Assembly (NCBI RefSeq): GCF_003597395.2 | Contig: NC_133770.1 | Location: 26,590,474-26,654,473 of the forward strand | Source: Chelonoidis abingdonii | Lineage: Eukaryota > Chordata > Testudines > Testudinidae | Direction: 5' to 3' | Length of the DNA stretch: 64,000 nucleotides | Part shown: positions 10,180 to 22,293 of the stretch, piece by piece | How positions within the stretch are numbered: position 1 is the first letter of the stretch | How the letters are laid out: each line of letters begins with the position of its first letter | Position numbers and translations under genes: made by a program | The notes under the pieces: generated by a model | Database searches by the model: none | Told to the model about the DNA's origin: nothing | Seen by the model: only the letters and a program-made list of their open reading frames with translations

Positions 10180-12496
10180 TAAGGATCCACAGCTAGCCTT
10201 CTTATCTGCTATCTTAATCCTCAGGCAATCTAATGAGTGCAGGTGACCCCATTTGAGTTATCTGAATGGCGAAACCACCTGATTTGCTGAGGGGATCAGA
10301 AGGAACTTCTCTTAAATCCACCACCAGCAGCAGGGTACTGATGGCTCAAAGCATTTGCCCACAGTGGTGACAGCCCCTATGTTTGCTTGTTCCCAGCTTT
10401 CGTCCTGCCTTGTGTCAGTCCTGGAACTTCCCTTGCCTCACTCCAGGTGACGCTGGGCTCCAATTCCTGATTTCTGACTCCTGCTCTGATCCATAGACAT
10501 GAGCGCTCACATGCTGGTCTCTGACATCGTATAATTAAAGATTATATCATAAAGCATAAGCACAAGGTAGCCAAATTAAAGTTGCATAGGCAGCGTTAAT
10601 TCTGGCATTCTCCTAACTTTTGAGGGCTTGGCTCTGCAGCCTTAATACTGTTCTATTAATGGTGAGTGTGTGTGTGTTATATTAATGCTAGGAAGACTAA
10701 TGCTTTCTCTGAGAGCTGGTCCGATGTTTATTTACATAGCCAAGACATAGCCATTCCATAGCAGATTATATTATGCTGTTTACCTCAGTTCTATGTCAGT
10801 ATATTTGTGGGTTTTAGGCCCCAAATCTGACCTGCTATGCTGTAAAGGTATTTGTCTAGAATAGGGAATATCATCTGGATTTTAAAGGCTGCATTGTAAC
10901 TGGCTCTGCATAGACTCCTCAAGGGGCAAGAGGTTGCAAGGAACCTTCCTTACCGTATGCCCCACAGCAGGCAACATCCAAAGTGGCTGGGGAGTGCAGG
11001 CACTGACTAAGGTTTGGTAAGGTAAGAGTAGCAAATGGTCCTGCCCCATGTCATAACCGGTGGGCAGAGCTGGCCAGGCACAGGGGAACCCATGCTTTAC
11101 CTTGTAAAAGGCAGAGCACCTGTAGGAAGCCAGGAACTACGCTGGCTGCTGAATTAGCTAGATACCATCCTAGGGTTTCAGCTTCAGTACAGTCCTTTAC
11201 CACCTCTGTCTCCCATCATCATTACCTAGCCCAAAACACTTATTTTCAATCATCTGCTCTGAAATACAGAATAACAATGTCATGGACATCACTGTTTATG
11301 TCTAACTTTTCAATATTTCTGTTTTCCTGACAAACAGCAATAAAGCTGGTAACAAGTAAACTCTCCTCCTTGGGCTGATAGCATGGCTGACATCATGGAC
11401 ACTTCTGTTAACAAGGAATCAAGCCAGCTAAGCCACACTGACTTTTCCTCTTTTAAGAACAAAGAGAAAACAATGATTTCCACATCAAGAAGGACAACAG
11501 CAATAGTAAAAATGCTGACAGCTCTCCGATAACAAATTTCATCCCAGGATGTCCTAGAGTTTTACAAACATTAATTAATTAATCTCCAAAATACTTGTGA
11601 TTTAGGAATGGAAAATGTATAGGAATTATTTTGCCCATCAATGACATGCAGCTACCTCTGGAACACAACAAGGCTGATCTCCAGTACCTAGCAACAAAGC
11701 ACAACTGCTCAAGCAGAAGGTGAAGATGAATACTATACCCAGCTGAAATTCCAGAGAGAACTCAGGTTGCCAGCCTGTAATCACTAAAGCTGGGCAAAAT
11801 ATTTTCAGCACAGAGTAAATTTTCTGAAAAGTGCATTTTATGGACACCAAAATTATTCACAGCTTTGAGTGAAATTCTGTGAATAGTTCAAAAAAATAAA
11901 AATAAAAATAAAAAAAAATAAAAACCTGAAACAAAACTTTTGAACATGCCAAAATGGTTCATTTTGAAAATATCCAGATGAATGGAAATTTGCAATGTTT
12001 CCTTTGACCCTTTTTTAAAATATCTTTTATTTATTTATTTTTTAATTTTCTGTTTAGTTGAGAAAAAAACAACAACGTCTGTTTCAGTTCAAAACCAATT
12101 TTTTTCTCAGATTTTTTTAGTTTGGCCACTGAACCAAAAAACTAGTTATTCACTCAACTCAGAGACCTGAAACCTGCTGATTGATCTGGTGATAGGTGAA
12201 CAGAGTTGGTAGATCAGTCCTAAAACATCACAGTATTTCCATTTCCTTAGAATAGGAGGTAACTGTGATATTTTAGACACCGCTGTGCTAAAATCTGGGT
12301 AAAACAGAGAATCATAGTCTCATTTACACTCAAGCCCATTCACACCAGCGTGGCAAAGGGTTTTAATGTGGATGCAGTTGTATTTATACATTGGCCCTTT
12401 TCAGTGCCAGAGGGTGTAAAGCAACCTTACAGTAAATGAGAATCAAGCCCTTTCTTTTTAATGGCTAACAGTACACACTAGTAACATTTAGTGTAA
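10180..12496. other. no recognised feature; A-rich tract
   Basis: Includes a TG run at about 10663-10676 and an (AAAAT)-rich tract at 11889-11930. The AT-rich segment 11845-12170 may be an old repeat. No coding signal. Confidence 0.45.
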
Positions 12497-13170
12497 TAGA
12501 CTCATAGACTTTAAGGTCAGAAGGGACCATTATGATCGTCTAATCTGACCTCCTGCAGAATGCAGGCCACAGAATCTCACCCACCCATTCCTGTAACAAA
12601 CCTCTAACATATGTCTGAGTTATTGAAGTCCTCAAATTGTGGTTTAAAGACATCAAGGTGCAAAGGATCCTCCAGCAAGTGACCCATGCCCCAGGGTGCA
12701 GAGGAAGGCAAAAAACCTCCAGAGCCTCTGCCAATCTTCCCTGGAGGAAAATTCCTTCCCGACCCCAAATATGGCCATCAGTTAAACCCTGAGCATGTGG
12801 GCAAGACTCACCAGCCAGCACCCAGGAAATAATTCTCTGTAGTAACTCAGATCCCACCCCACCTAATATCCCATCACAGGCCATTAGACATATTTACCGC
12901 TAATAATCAAAGATCAATTAATTGCCAAAATTAGGCTACCCCATCATACCATCCCCTCCATAAACTTATCAAGCTTAGTCTTGAAGCCAGATATATCTTT
13001 TTACCCCATTACTCCCCTTGGAAGGCTGTTCCAGAAGTTCAAACCTCTAATATTAGAGGCTGACCTGTAGAAAGAATTATTTACCTCAGGTGCACATTTT
13101 ACATAAGTAAACTAATTCCTCTGGAACCACCTCTGAGCCACATCTTATTATATTTGAGCATTTTAACCCA
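12497..13170 (-). repeat. CR1 LINE, antisense, 5'-truncated
   Basis: On the minus strand the 3' end is at about 12497, with the plus-strand form 'atagactcatagactttaaggtcagaagggacc', the typical CR1 terminus. It runs through the 3' untranslated region into 'aagcttagtcttgaagccag' and 'ccccttggaaggctgttccagaagttc' phrases upstream. About 670 bp is preserved; no open frame survives. Confidence 0.75.
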
Positions 13171-13620
13171 TCCTCAACTGAATAACTGATGGTTTAAGAA
13201 TCAGTCTAAAAATTTTTTTTGACAGCTATAGAGTGGCCTACTGATCTTCCTGTCTTGCTAGGATCCTGGTAACTTATATGGCTACATTAATCTTCTGGGT
13301 TCTATTCTTTCTTACGGCAAATTTAATTACAAATAATGCGCACATTTTTTAGCAGCTAAGCATGGGTCTGTGCCTGTTGGTTTTGCTTCTGTTTATCATG
13401 ATAACAAGTTTCAGGCTTCTTTATAGCAAAATGAGATGCTTTTGTATTTATATATTTACATACCGCTTCCTGAATTAATAAATAGACCTATAATACATGC
13501 ATCTTAGTATCTCCCATTAAAACATCAAATATTTTGTTTTCTTACCCCCACCTTATTACTTCACTGGGAAATATACAGATCTAGCTACAGTATTTCTTTT
13601 TCAGGAAGGCTACTGGCTAT
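13171..13620. other. no recognised feature
   Basis: AT-rich filler between CR1 and the solo LTR; 13616-13620 (GCTAT) is the left target duplication of that LTR. Confidence 0.45.
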
Positions 13621-14093
13621 TGTAATGACCCACAAATCGGCATCTGCAGCAGTCCTGCAGGAATCATCATGCTCCAACCTGCCACCCAACAACTTACTGG
13701 CATCAGCTAGAACCAGGACTCCTTGAAACCTACCTCAGATAGGAGGCTCCACCTCTGGACCCCACTTGGTGGAACTCCAGAACTCCTGATTGGCCCAGTC
13801 TCCCTACTTGAGCCTGAAGGATGAACAAGAAGTTGTCTGTACAACTTGGGTCAATCCTGCTTTGGGCTGCTCACTCATTTCTACCTGCTCTTGTCTCCCG
13901 GTTTCATGATACATGTTTCTTGATCTTGGGTTCATCTCCTGATCTCGACCTCCTGGTTTCTTAACCCAGCTTCCTTGTTTGTATTTGACTATTGGTTCCT
14001 GAACTTTTGGTCCTCAACTCCAGCTGGTGTGGGGTCCCACCCCCATCCCCATTCTAACCACTAGGCCCACCTGCCTACGGCCTGGCCCTGACA
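13621..14093. repeat. solo LTR, 473 bp
   Basis: Starts TGTAATGACC and ends GGCCTGGCCCTGACA (5'-TG...CA-3'). It is flanked by GCTAT (13616-13620) and CCTAT (14094-14098), a 5-bp duplication with one mismatch. The interior is T/C-rich and non-coding, and no primer-binding site or internal region follows either end, so it reads as a solo LTR left by recombination. The direction of transcription is uncertain. Confidence 0.6.
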
Positions 14094-14399
14094 CCTATGT
14101 AATTTGATGTACAACACAAAACTCACCTCTTCATGATTCATGAGTGCACCAACTATGTTAAATTTCAACATTGGCATGCATGTAAACTGCCATGTGGTGT
14201 ATCCTGCAAAAGGATACCACACAATCATTTTGCTGCCTTTCCTGGCAGTGGCTGAAACACCAGATAATTAGAGGAAGTCTGCCCTCCTCATGAGAACTTT
14301 CATGCTGATGTCTTGCTTGGTATATTCAGAGATATGCCCTCTAGTGGCTGGTCTTGAAGACTCAATGCTCATTACTACCACTGACAACTCTAGAAGGTT

Positions 14400-14475
14400 C
14401 TCCTGTAGCTCAAGTGGTAGAAGTTTACGGTTTTTAAAGTCCAAAGTTCCTGAGTGCACCCAAGAGTATCACATG
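14400..14475 (+). repeat. degenerate tRNA-like (SINE head) sequence
   Basis: TAGCTCAAGTGGTAGAAG at 14406-14423 resembles a tRNA A box, followed by 'ccaaagttcctgagtgc' where a B box would be. The cloverleaf cannot be completed, so I call it a tRNA-derived repeat rather than a gene. Confidence 0.4.
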
Positions 14476-14830
14476 TGCTGGATATAGTAGTATATTGGTT
14501 CATTGTATGTACGCCACGAAGGAAATGATTACAGTAGAAGCAGAGTCACTTCCTGATCCTGGCAACATGACTTTAACAGTCCTCTACAAAGACTTCAGCC
14601 AATATATCAACTCTATTAGCCTTGCTGAAGGCACCTGTGTGTGCTTGAGATCTGTCCAATTGTATTTAAAGAATAATTTTTAATACTGATATTTTTAAGA
14701 ATGCTTAAGATAGTAAGGGCAGAGAGCAGAGCATTCCACAAAGGATCCCTTATCTTCATCCCGAAAATGGCATTAAAGAAGTAATAGACAATAAAATAAT
14801 AAAGTTTGATGCTTTATGTTGGTGACCAAG
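14476..14830. other. no recognised feature
   Basis: Nothing recognised, apart from CCAAG at 14826-14830, the left target duplication of the next element. Confidence 0.45.
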
Positions 14831-15695
14831 TGTCATAAAGCATAATTCCCAATTCTGAACCTTAGCGCCCAAAAGTGGGTGCCTGCATGAACCTCCAAGC
14901 TTAATTACCAGCTTGGATCTTATAGCGCTGCCACCAGACAGGAATTACAGTGCCTGCCTCACTCTGGTCTCCCCAAAACCTTCCCTGGGGGACCCCAAGA
15001 CTCAGATGCCCTGAGTCTTACAACAAAGGGAAATAACCCCCTCCCTGGATGACCCTGGAAGATCACCCTGTTTCAATTCCTTGAAATGCAAACCAGAGAG
15101 ATCAGGTTTCTCTCACCCTCACTCAGAGTCCCTGCAAATGCAAGCTTTGTAACTCTAACACAAAGAGATTTTCTCTTCCCCCCTGTCTTCTTCCTCCCAC
15201 CAATTCCCTGGTGAGCTGCAGACTCAATCCCCTTGAGCCCCAACTAGGAAAAAATCAAATATGTCTTAAAAAGAAAGCTTTATATAAAAAGAAAGAAAAA
15301 GACATAAAAATGGTCTCTGTATCAAGGTGACAATATACAGGGTCAATGGCTTAAAAGAAAAATGAATAAACAGCCTTATCCAAAAAGAAATACAATTTAA
15401 AACATTCCAGCAAACTACACACATGTAAATACAAAAACAATATAAAAACCTATATTGTCTTATACCTGTACTTACAACTGGGAAACAGAAGATTAGAAAG
15501 CCTGGAGATAGAGAGATCACTCTCAGAGCCGAGAGAGCAACAGAGACACAGACAAAGGACACACACCCAAAAATTCCCTCCCTGAGCTTTGAAAAATCCG
15601 GTTTCCTGATTGGTCCTCTGGTCAGGTGTTTGGTTCCCTTTGTTAACCCTTTACAGGTAAAAGAAACATTAACCCTTAGCTATCTGTTTATGACA
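14831..15695 (-). repeat. solo LTR of an endogenous retrovirus-like element, 865 bp
   Basis: Ends are perfect 9-bp inverted repeats, TGTCATAAA at 14831 and TTTATGACA to 15695. They are flanked by an exact 5-bp duplication CCAAG (14826-14830, 15696-15700). I recognise the minus-strand reading, which begins TGTCATAAACAGATAGCTAA, as a common turtle LTR, hence the strand. No gag, pol or env sequence lies on either side, so only the LTR remains. The open frames inside it are not protein genes. Confidence 0.85.
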
Positions 15696-15700
15696 CCAAG

Positions 15701-18700
15701 AGGTATCTATAACCTCTGGGTTTTCCCCAAAGAGGATAGCTGTGGCTTTCTGCAGGAGGAGGTTTTATATGTCCAAGAGGACTCTATTTTTTAATGTGGA
15801 AAAGATTCTATGGTCTGAGATTTTGCAGCAGTATAGAGGTTTTTGTTTTGTTTTTTACAAAACTCACAATTTGGGGCCTGCTATGACCTGACTGTGTCTG
15901 TCTGAAAAGCATCTGTGAGTGTGCAAAGTACAGTAAATCCTTATTGTCCTGGAAACACGGTAGCCGCTGGCTTAGTGTGAAGTTGTTTCTTCGTTTCTGT
16001 ATATAGTTTCTGTCTGAAATAAAAAGAGTTTATCTTGATACTAGTCTGCTCACCTGTCAGATTCTACAGGGGCTTTTGAATGAGGGGTTTAAAGTAGAGA
16101 TAGACTTAAACTGTAAAATAAGAAATTATATCCTTTTTCCAAAAACCTCAAGACTGGGGATATTTGGATCTAGATTCACAGAAATGAATGGAGGAGATGC
16201 TACATTTAGATCTAGGTTCAGATTCAAAACATACCACCCTTGCAGAGCTTGGAGATGTTTGGGCTCAGGGATTTTGCTTCTGGTCCAGCTCTGCTTTCAA
16301 ATGTGGTTCTGCTCTGAAAAATATCCCTGGGCTTTTAATGATCCCATAGCTTATTTATACAGTTTACCAGTTAGAAGATGACTGGACAATCAGTGTAAAG
16401 ATGGACTCTTTTTAGTGCATTTCTCTTAATTTAAAAAAAAGCAGGCATGTGGGAGGCAGTGAATTCCAAATATTTAATTGTAAATACAATACAGCTGTAG
16501 TTTTTAATCTGCACATGTTCCATTGCATAATTGGTTTGTGACCTTAAAGAGCTGCTTTCTCCAAGGGGGGATGGTCTGGCTCATTGCCAGGTCACCAACA
16601 GCCCCCTCAAAAGGAAGATTCACAGAATGTGCATTGTATCCTTCACACTCCTTTAATCCTCAAGTGTGCTGCCAATCTGGCACTGGCAGCAACATTCAGG
16701 AAACTGAAACATTGTTTCTAAGGCACGATACAATTCACCACCTCCAAGAAAAGTGGCAGGAGGCAATGAGTGGAGTAACTGCCATGCAGGCAACCGTAGC
16801 ATGATTTCATCAATACTTGTAAATCAAACCAGCGATGCATGCAACTTCACAAACAAGAGTTTCCTTCTTACTGGCTAGCCACCTTTTATCCTGCTTCTTC
16901 TTCCACTCTAATAGGCTGTGTATGCTGTTACTGGCTGGAAGCTGCAATTTATACACTGGGCACAAGTACAGCAGACATGAGTTTGAAGGACAAGGCAATA
17001 GCACTTTCCTCATTAAAATCATTAAGATCCCATTTTATGAAGTCATCCCTATTAAGGAAGGGGGCTTAAGCATGTGTTTAATTCTCACTAGGACTTAAGT
17101 GCTTAAATGCGTTCCTTAACTGAAGCCTAATTTAGTAAACAGAGAGCAGAATTTGCCCTACGTGGAAAAATCAGATAAGCATAATCGCCTATTATTACTT
17201 GAATTCTGGAATAAAATACAAATGTGCAGTTATAAAAGGAATGCAAAAACAACAACAAAACTAATTACAAGAGCATATAACTGTTTTGCTTATTCTACAG
17301 AACATGCATAAGGAAGAAAAATACCTGGAAAATTATCCAATAACCAAATAATTTTTCAAGTGTGGAGCTTTTCTCCTCCTTGGGGCATATAGCTATCTTC
17401 ACTGTAACAAATATCCATATTAGATAAATAGGCCAAATTCAGAATACATCCGCTGGATCCTAAATCCCCAGTCTTGCAAACACATGGACAAGAATGTCTT
17501 GAGACCGTATCAAAGCTTGTATTGAGCCCAATGGGACTGCTCATCTGGCCAAAGTTATGAGTGTGTGCTAAATCTTTTCAGGATCAGGAACTTAGACCCA
17601 GATTCATCAATGAGCTTAAGCATGTGCCTAATTTTAAGCACCTTGCTGAATCTTCTGTGTCTTAGTTGGGAACTTTTAGAGCTAGACAAATACTGGTAAA
17701 AGCATTCATGTGACTTTTCTAATTAATTTGCTTCTGTCATGCTTATGTCCCTTTTATGTCAGCTTACCACAAACATTTGTACAATTGTTTTGTTTTTCAG
17801 CCGTTGACTTATTTGAAACCTGATATGGAATAAAAACAGCCAACCACCATTTATTGTCATACTTTCTCAGGTCAGTTTCATGGTACCCTAGTTCTTCATT
17901 AAAGAAGCACTGGCTTTTTTGCTGTTGGCTTTGTAATAAGCTTTGCAGACAACACTCAGGAGAAATGAGTGTAATTGAAAAGAGACGTGGACAGGGCAAT
18001 AGGTTATTGTTTAGAATCTTAGCTTGTGGCTAAAGTAAATTTAAAGAATGCCATCTTCCAACTGCCTTAGTTACATCTGAGTAAAGTAAGTGCCCAGATA
18101 AGATGATGATAAAAGCTCAGGGAATTATAGTGAAACTAAATAAAAAGATATCAAGAAAGGAAACTGCCCCCTAAACTGCACAGTCAGTGGACCCTCCACA
18201 TTCAGCTCACATCCCCTCATCCTTCAAGATGTTTCCCTGGGGAAGGTGCCATCCTAGGATCCCCATCAGTCTGCTTCCATTGCAGAAAGGAGGCCGAAAA
18301 GGCATGATTGAGTGGGGTCTTCTGAATTAAATAATTAGACAGATCTCTTCTGGGAGAACTTTGCAGAGATTTCTTTCCCTTCAGTTCCTTCCTCTGAGTT
18401 TTAACGTGGGACTGGGTGGCCCAGAGCTACAACAGCTACAATAGAGACAGGAAATGAGAGTCAAATTTTGTGCTTGAATAAATCCAGAGTAACTCCATTG
18501 AGGTCGGTGGAGTTCCCCTGCATGTATATAGGTGTAAAGGAAGCAGATTTTGGGTCTAAAGAAACTGATTCTGTCTATACAGAAGATGAGTCAGGAAAAA
18601 CAATAAAGACAACTAAATTTCAAACATTTATATTTTTCTCTTCTAGCTGGAATCGTGACTTTAAAATGCAAAGACCTAAGTCTGAATTCCATTTGGAAGA

Positions 18701-20022
18701 TTTCCACTGAAGTCATGGTTCTGAATTTTTTTACTCAGTCATGACATAGATAATCATCATCATCATCATACACTAATTAATTAATTAATAAAGTTAATAA
18801 TAAATAAAAACTCTCACTGAGTTCAGTAGGAAGTTTGCCAGAGTGAAGAATTCAGGATTAGGTCCCTGCTAGAAGAAAAGAAACTGAAAAGGAGAAAGTA
18901 ATCTGGGACTGGTGATTTTGAAATAAGTAGTAACACAGAAAGTGAATTTAGCCTGAGGCTAATATAAGTCTTGTCTTTTTCTCTAACTAGTTCTTTCAAT
19001 ATAGCAGCCACCTCCACTGATGAATATATTTACTGCAAAGTGGTACCAACTCACTCACAAAAGTGAGCTTCCAGACAATTATCATCCGCTGAAAGAGCAT
19101 AATGTCCTATCAATGAAACTAACGAGTTTGGAGGCATTACTCAGCTAGCACCATATTTGGGTAGTGCCATAAGTAACCTTTGGGGATTAACAAATGGCAA
19201 ACCAAGATGAAAATTATGATCAGTGAAATGGGAAATTTAAAGGACAAAAGAGAAAACAAGTGCATGGCACTGGCATGGAAGCAAGTACCAAAGAAAGAAG
19301 GAAGATAGATGTGAGTCAGAAGCAAGGGATGGAAGCAGTATGAAGAGAAAGAGAACTAAAATGGAGAGAGAAGGAGAATTCAGAGGCTAGAGCTGAAGTA
19401 AGAATAAATGAAAGAAGAGGAAGGCAAGAAATTAGCATAAGAAATAATTGCTACTAAATCCAGAATTGTCCCTATCATTTCAGGAGTCTTTGTGTTGATG
19501 GCCAGCCATGTGTTATAAAATCTAATAAACAAAACAATATCCAAGTCCTTTTGAATAGTCCTGCTTAAAGGCTTCTAACAAACTAAAGACTTCATGGTTC
19601 TTAAAATATATCACAGTCATTGGAAAAGTGAAAACCAGCAGGGATTAAAAGACGACATTTAGAAGACCTCAGGGTTAAAGTGATGCATGATACAATGTCT
19701 ATTTACAAACAACCATACATCTAACCCCAGTATCAGCCATGATAGCTACACTGTAAATCATCTTGTCTAAACATACACCTTTTAGGCATTTTTCTTTGCA
19801 ATATTCCCTAGGCAGAGGTTTCAATTCCTGGATCAGTCTGCTGTTCAAGAAGACAACCAAATGAAATCACTTACTTTCCAATATAAAGAAATCAAAACAC
19901 TTGCCACACCTTGTTTCCATTACCAATTTTTATAGCCATCATAATCATGAGAATTTTCATTTATTTTTTACAGTACTATGTGATGTAGGGTTTTTTGTGA
20001 TTATTATGGATAACATTTCATA
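15701..20022. other. long stretch without recognised genes
   Basis: Mostly AT-rich single-copy-looking DNA. Small pieces such as 17590-17650 and 18480-18545 resemble old amniote repeats of the 'aagcatgtgcctaa' and 'ccattgaggtcggtggag' kind. No exon-like frames. Confidence 0.45.
18752..18790 (+). repeat. simple repeats (ATC)n and (TTAA)n
   Basis: ATC units at about 18752-18769 followed within a few bases by TTAA units at 18774-18789. Confidence 0.85.
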
Positions 20023-20060
20023 AAAGCAGCAAAGAGTTCTGTGGCACCTTATAGACTAAC
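20023..20060 (+). repeat. Penelope-type terminal-repeat fragment
   Basis: Reads 'aaagcagcaaagagttctgtggcaccttatagactaac', the same segment as in the terminal repeats of the Penelope-like element at 26097-26130 and 27910-27938. A short dispersed fragment. Confidence 0.7.
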
Positions 20061-20440
20061 CTTTTGTAGTTCTGCTTCACTTTTCATCTGAAGCTCTCAA
20101 ACATTTCTCAGACATTAATCAGTCAATCTGTGATATGTATAAGTGTTGTTATACTTCTTTTGCAGATATGTAAACTGAGTCATAGAAAGGAAAACATTTG
20201 GGCTATGAACAGATGTCCTGCAGATGACATCTTCTAAGAGGAAGCAAATTCATCCAGGTTATCATTTTTTTAGAGTTACACATTGAGGACATCTGCTTCC
20301 ATTACTTGGGGTGAAATTGACACCTGAGCAGAGAAACAGCACAAGGCCTATGCATCATGTAAATCCTACTTAAGCCTTCATTTGAATAGGGATCAATTTC
20401 ACCATGCCTTAAGAGGGAGGTCCATCATCTTTCCAGTATT

Positions 20441-20563
20441 ATTAATATAATTCTTATTATTAGTGTATTGGTGGTGCCTAAAGGGATCAGTGCCCCATTG
20501 TGCGAAACACCATAGTCACACTTAACAAAAAGACACTCCGTGCCTCAAAGAGTCTAACCCCCT
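20441..20563 (-). repeat. L2-like LINE 3' end, antisense
   Basis: 'gtggtgcctaaagggatcagtgccccattgtgcg' and 'cctcaaagagtctaacc' are the reverse of the LINE end described at 128-318. Confidence 0.55.
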
Positions 20564-20689
20564 GGTCCTGCAAAGAGTTACTTATATGCTTAACTTTATG
20601 CATGGTGAGCAGTCCCATTTAATTCAGTGGGATTACTCAGAGTGCACAATATTAAACACATAAATAAATCTTTGCAAGTTTGGACCTAA

Positions 20690-21840
20690 ATTATAGTAGA
20701 GTGGGAGCTCTGCTATATTTAAAGTTCAGAAGCCCTGTCTCTCTTTCTAAGTGCTCTAAAATCCATATGGTTACTTGGATTGCCTTGAAATTTAGTGTTG
20801 CTGATGAGGTTTATGGTAGGATCAGTGATCCAAATTTAAGGCCATTTAGCCATGGGGTTCCCAAGAGACACCCTGCTCCCAAAATCAGCTTTACTTAAAT
20901 TAAACTTGACCTATTTTGGAAGGCTTTTCTGCACACAGACAGAGATGAAACCAGGGCCCAGATTGTCAGACCAGGGTCTGAATACAGTGCATAACACCCA
21001 CCAGACCTTTGGGGAAAATCAAATTAAAATATTGTTTGAAAAAGAGTTTGCCTCTCCACTTAGGCACATGCCAAGCAGTTCTAAAGCTCATGCCCCTAAT
21101 GCATTACACTGAGCATGTATGGACAGAGGATGTAATAGAATTTTTAGCCTTTGCCATTTTATGCTAGCTGAATAGCTCAGAGGAATGAGCAGTAGCCTGT
21201 TCAACATGGTCCAGTATCTCTGCAAGCCCCACACTGGTCAGAAAGCTGTAAAAGGTCAGAGGGCATATTTCTAAAATGTGTAGGGTTGGGGTTTTTTATT
21301 TAATTTAATTTTGTATTGGCAGGGGGGATGCAATCAAAGTATTTTTGTACAAAAAAAATAGCTAGGCAAATGGCTGCTGGCATGCATGGGGCATTTTAGG
21401 GAACGGGGAAATGGGGGAAAATAGATGAGAGAAGTTTGGGGCTTCATTGAGGGAAGGGGGGACTATAGGGGTGGCTGGTAGGGGAGGTAAGAAGGGTTGG
21501 GGGGCTCAGGTGAGAGATACTGGGGAGAGGAAGTGGAGATGAGTAGCAGAGAACCAGGGCAAAATAAGTGCAGAGTCAACCTCACATTCTCTCCTTTTGT
21601 GTGTCTGAGCCCCTCTCCCTACTTATGTGTGTGTGCCAGAATCTGGACCCCCCACTACTCATCTAGTGAAGTCTGAGCCTTACTCCTTGCCCTCCATATG
21701 TACTAGGATCTGGGGGTTCCTGATCACCAATGGGGTATAGATCCTCTTACTCCTCCTATGTGAACCAGGCACTGAAGGGCACTTGCCTATCTGGGAAGGG
21801 GCCAGGATCTGGGGAAGCCCCACCCCTCTGGGTGTGGAGC
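20690..21840 (+). repeat. unrecognised repeat, copy 1 of a diverged direct pair
   Basis: Blocks here recur in the same order and orientation at 24325-25130. Examples are 'gtgctctaaaatcc...ttacttggattgcc' with 'atcagtgatccaaa' and 'ggggttccc-aagagacaccctg', then a G/T-rich 'ggttggggttttttattt' block (about 21285), then 'ccttgccctccatatgtactaggatctggggg' (about 21680). Spacing differs. A degenerate tRNA-like phrase TAGCTCAGAGGAATGAGCA lies at about 21173. I cannot name the family. Confidence 0.5.
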
Positions 21841-22293
21841 TTAGAACAGCCACGCTCAGATCCTATGCCAAGAGCACAATGCTGACAATGAGGTGAAGAG
21901 CTGAGAATGGGCATGCTTGAAATTTGTCAGAAACTGTCCAGCACAAGAACCAGCTCCTGCACCTGAAAACTATGGTTTCAGGCTGTATTCATCCCCACTG
22001 GGAGTTCCCTTTCATTTGAGAGCATCTCACTGAGGTGAAAGGGACATTTCATGCCTTTCTGAGGGAGTCTTCACTTCAAATGCTGTATCGGCACAATGTA
22101 GTGCTTTAATGAAGATGCTCTAAACATAGTTAATCCACCTCTCCAAGAGCTAATGTCGGTGGTAGAAACTCTCCTGTTGCCATAGCGCTGTCTACACGGG
22201 GGTTAGGTCGGTATAACTGCATCACTCGTGGAGTGCGGATTTTTTTCACACTACCTGAGAGACATAGTTATACCTATATAGGTCTGTATTGTA

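Noticed and set aside
14400..14475. Possible tRNA gene
   Set aside because: A-box-like sequence only; no pairing acceptor stem or proper B box.
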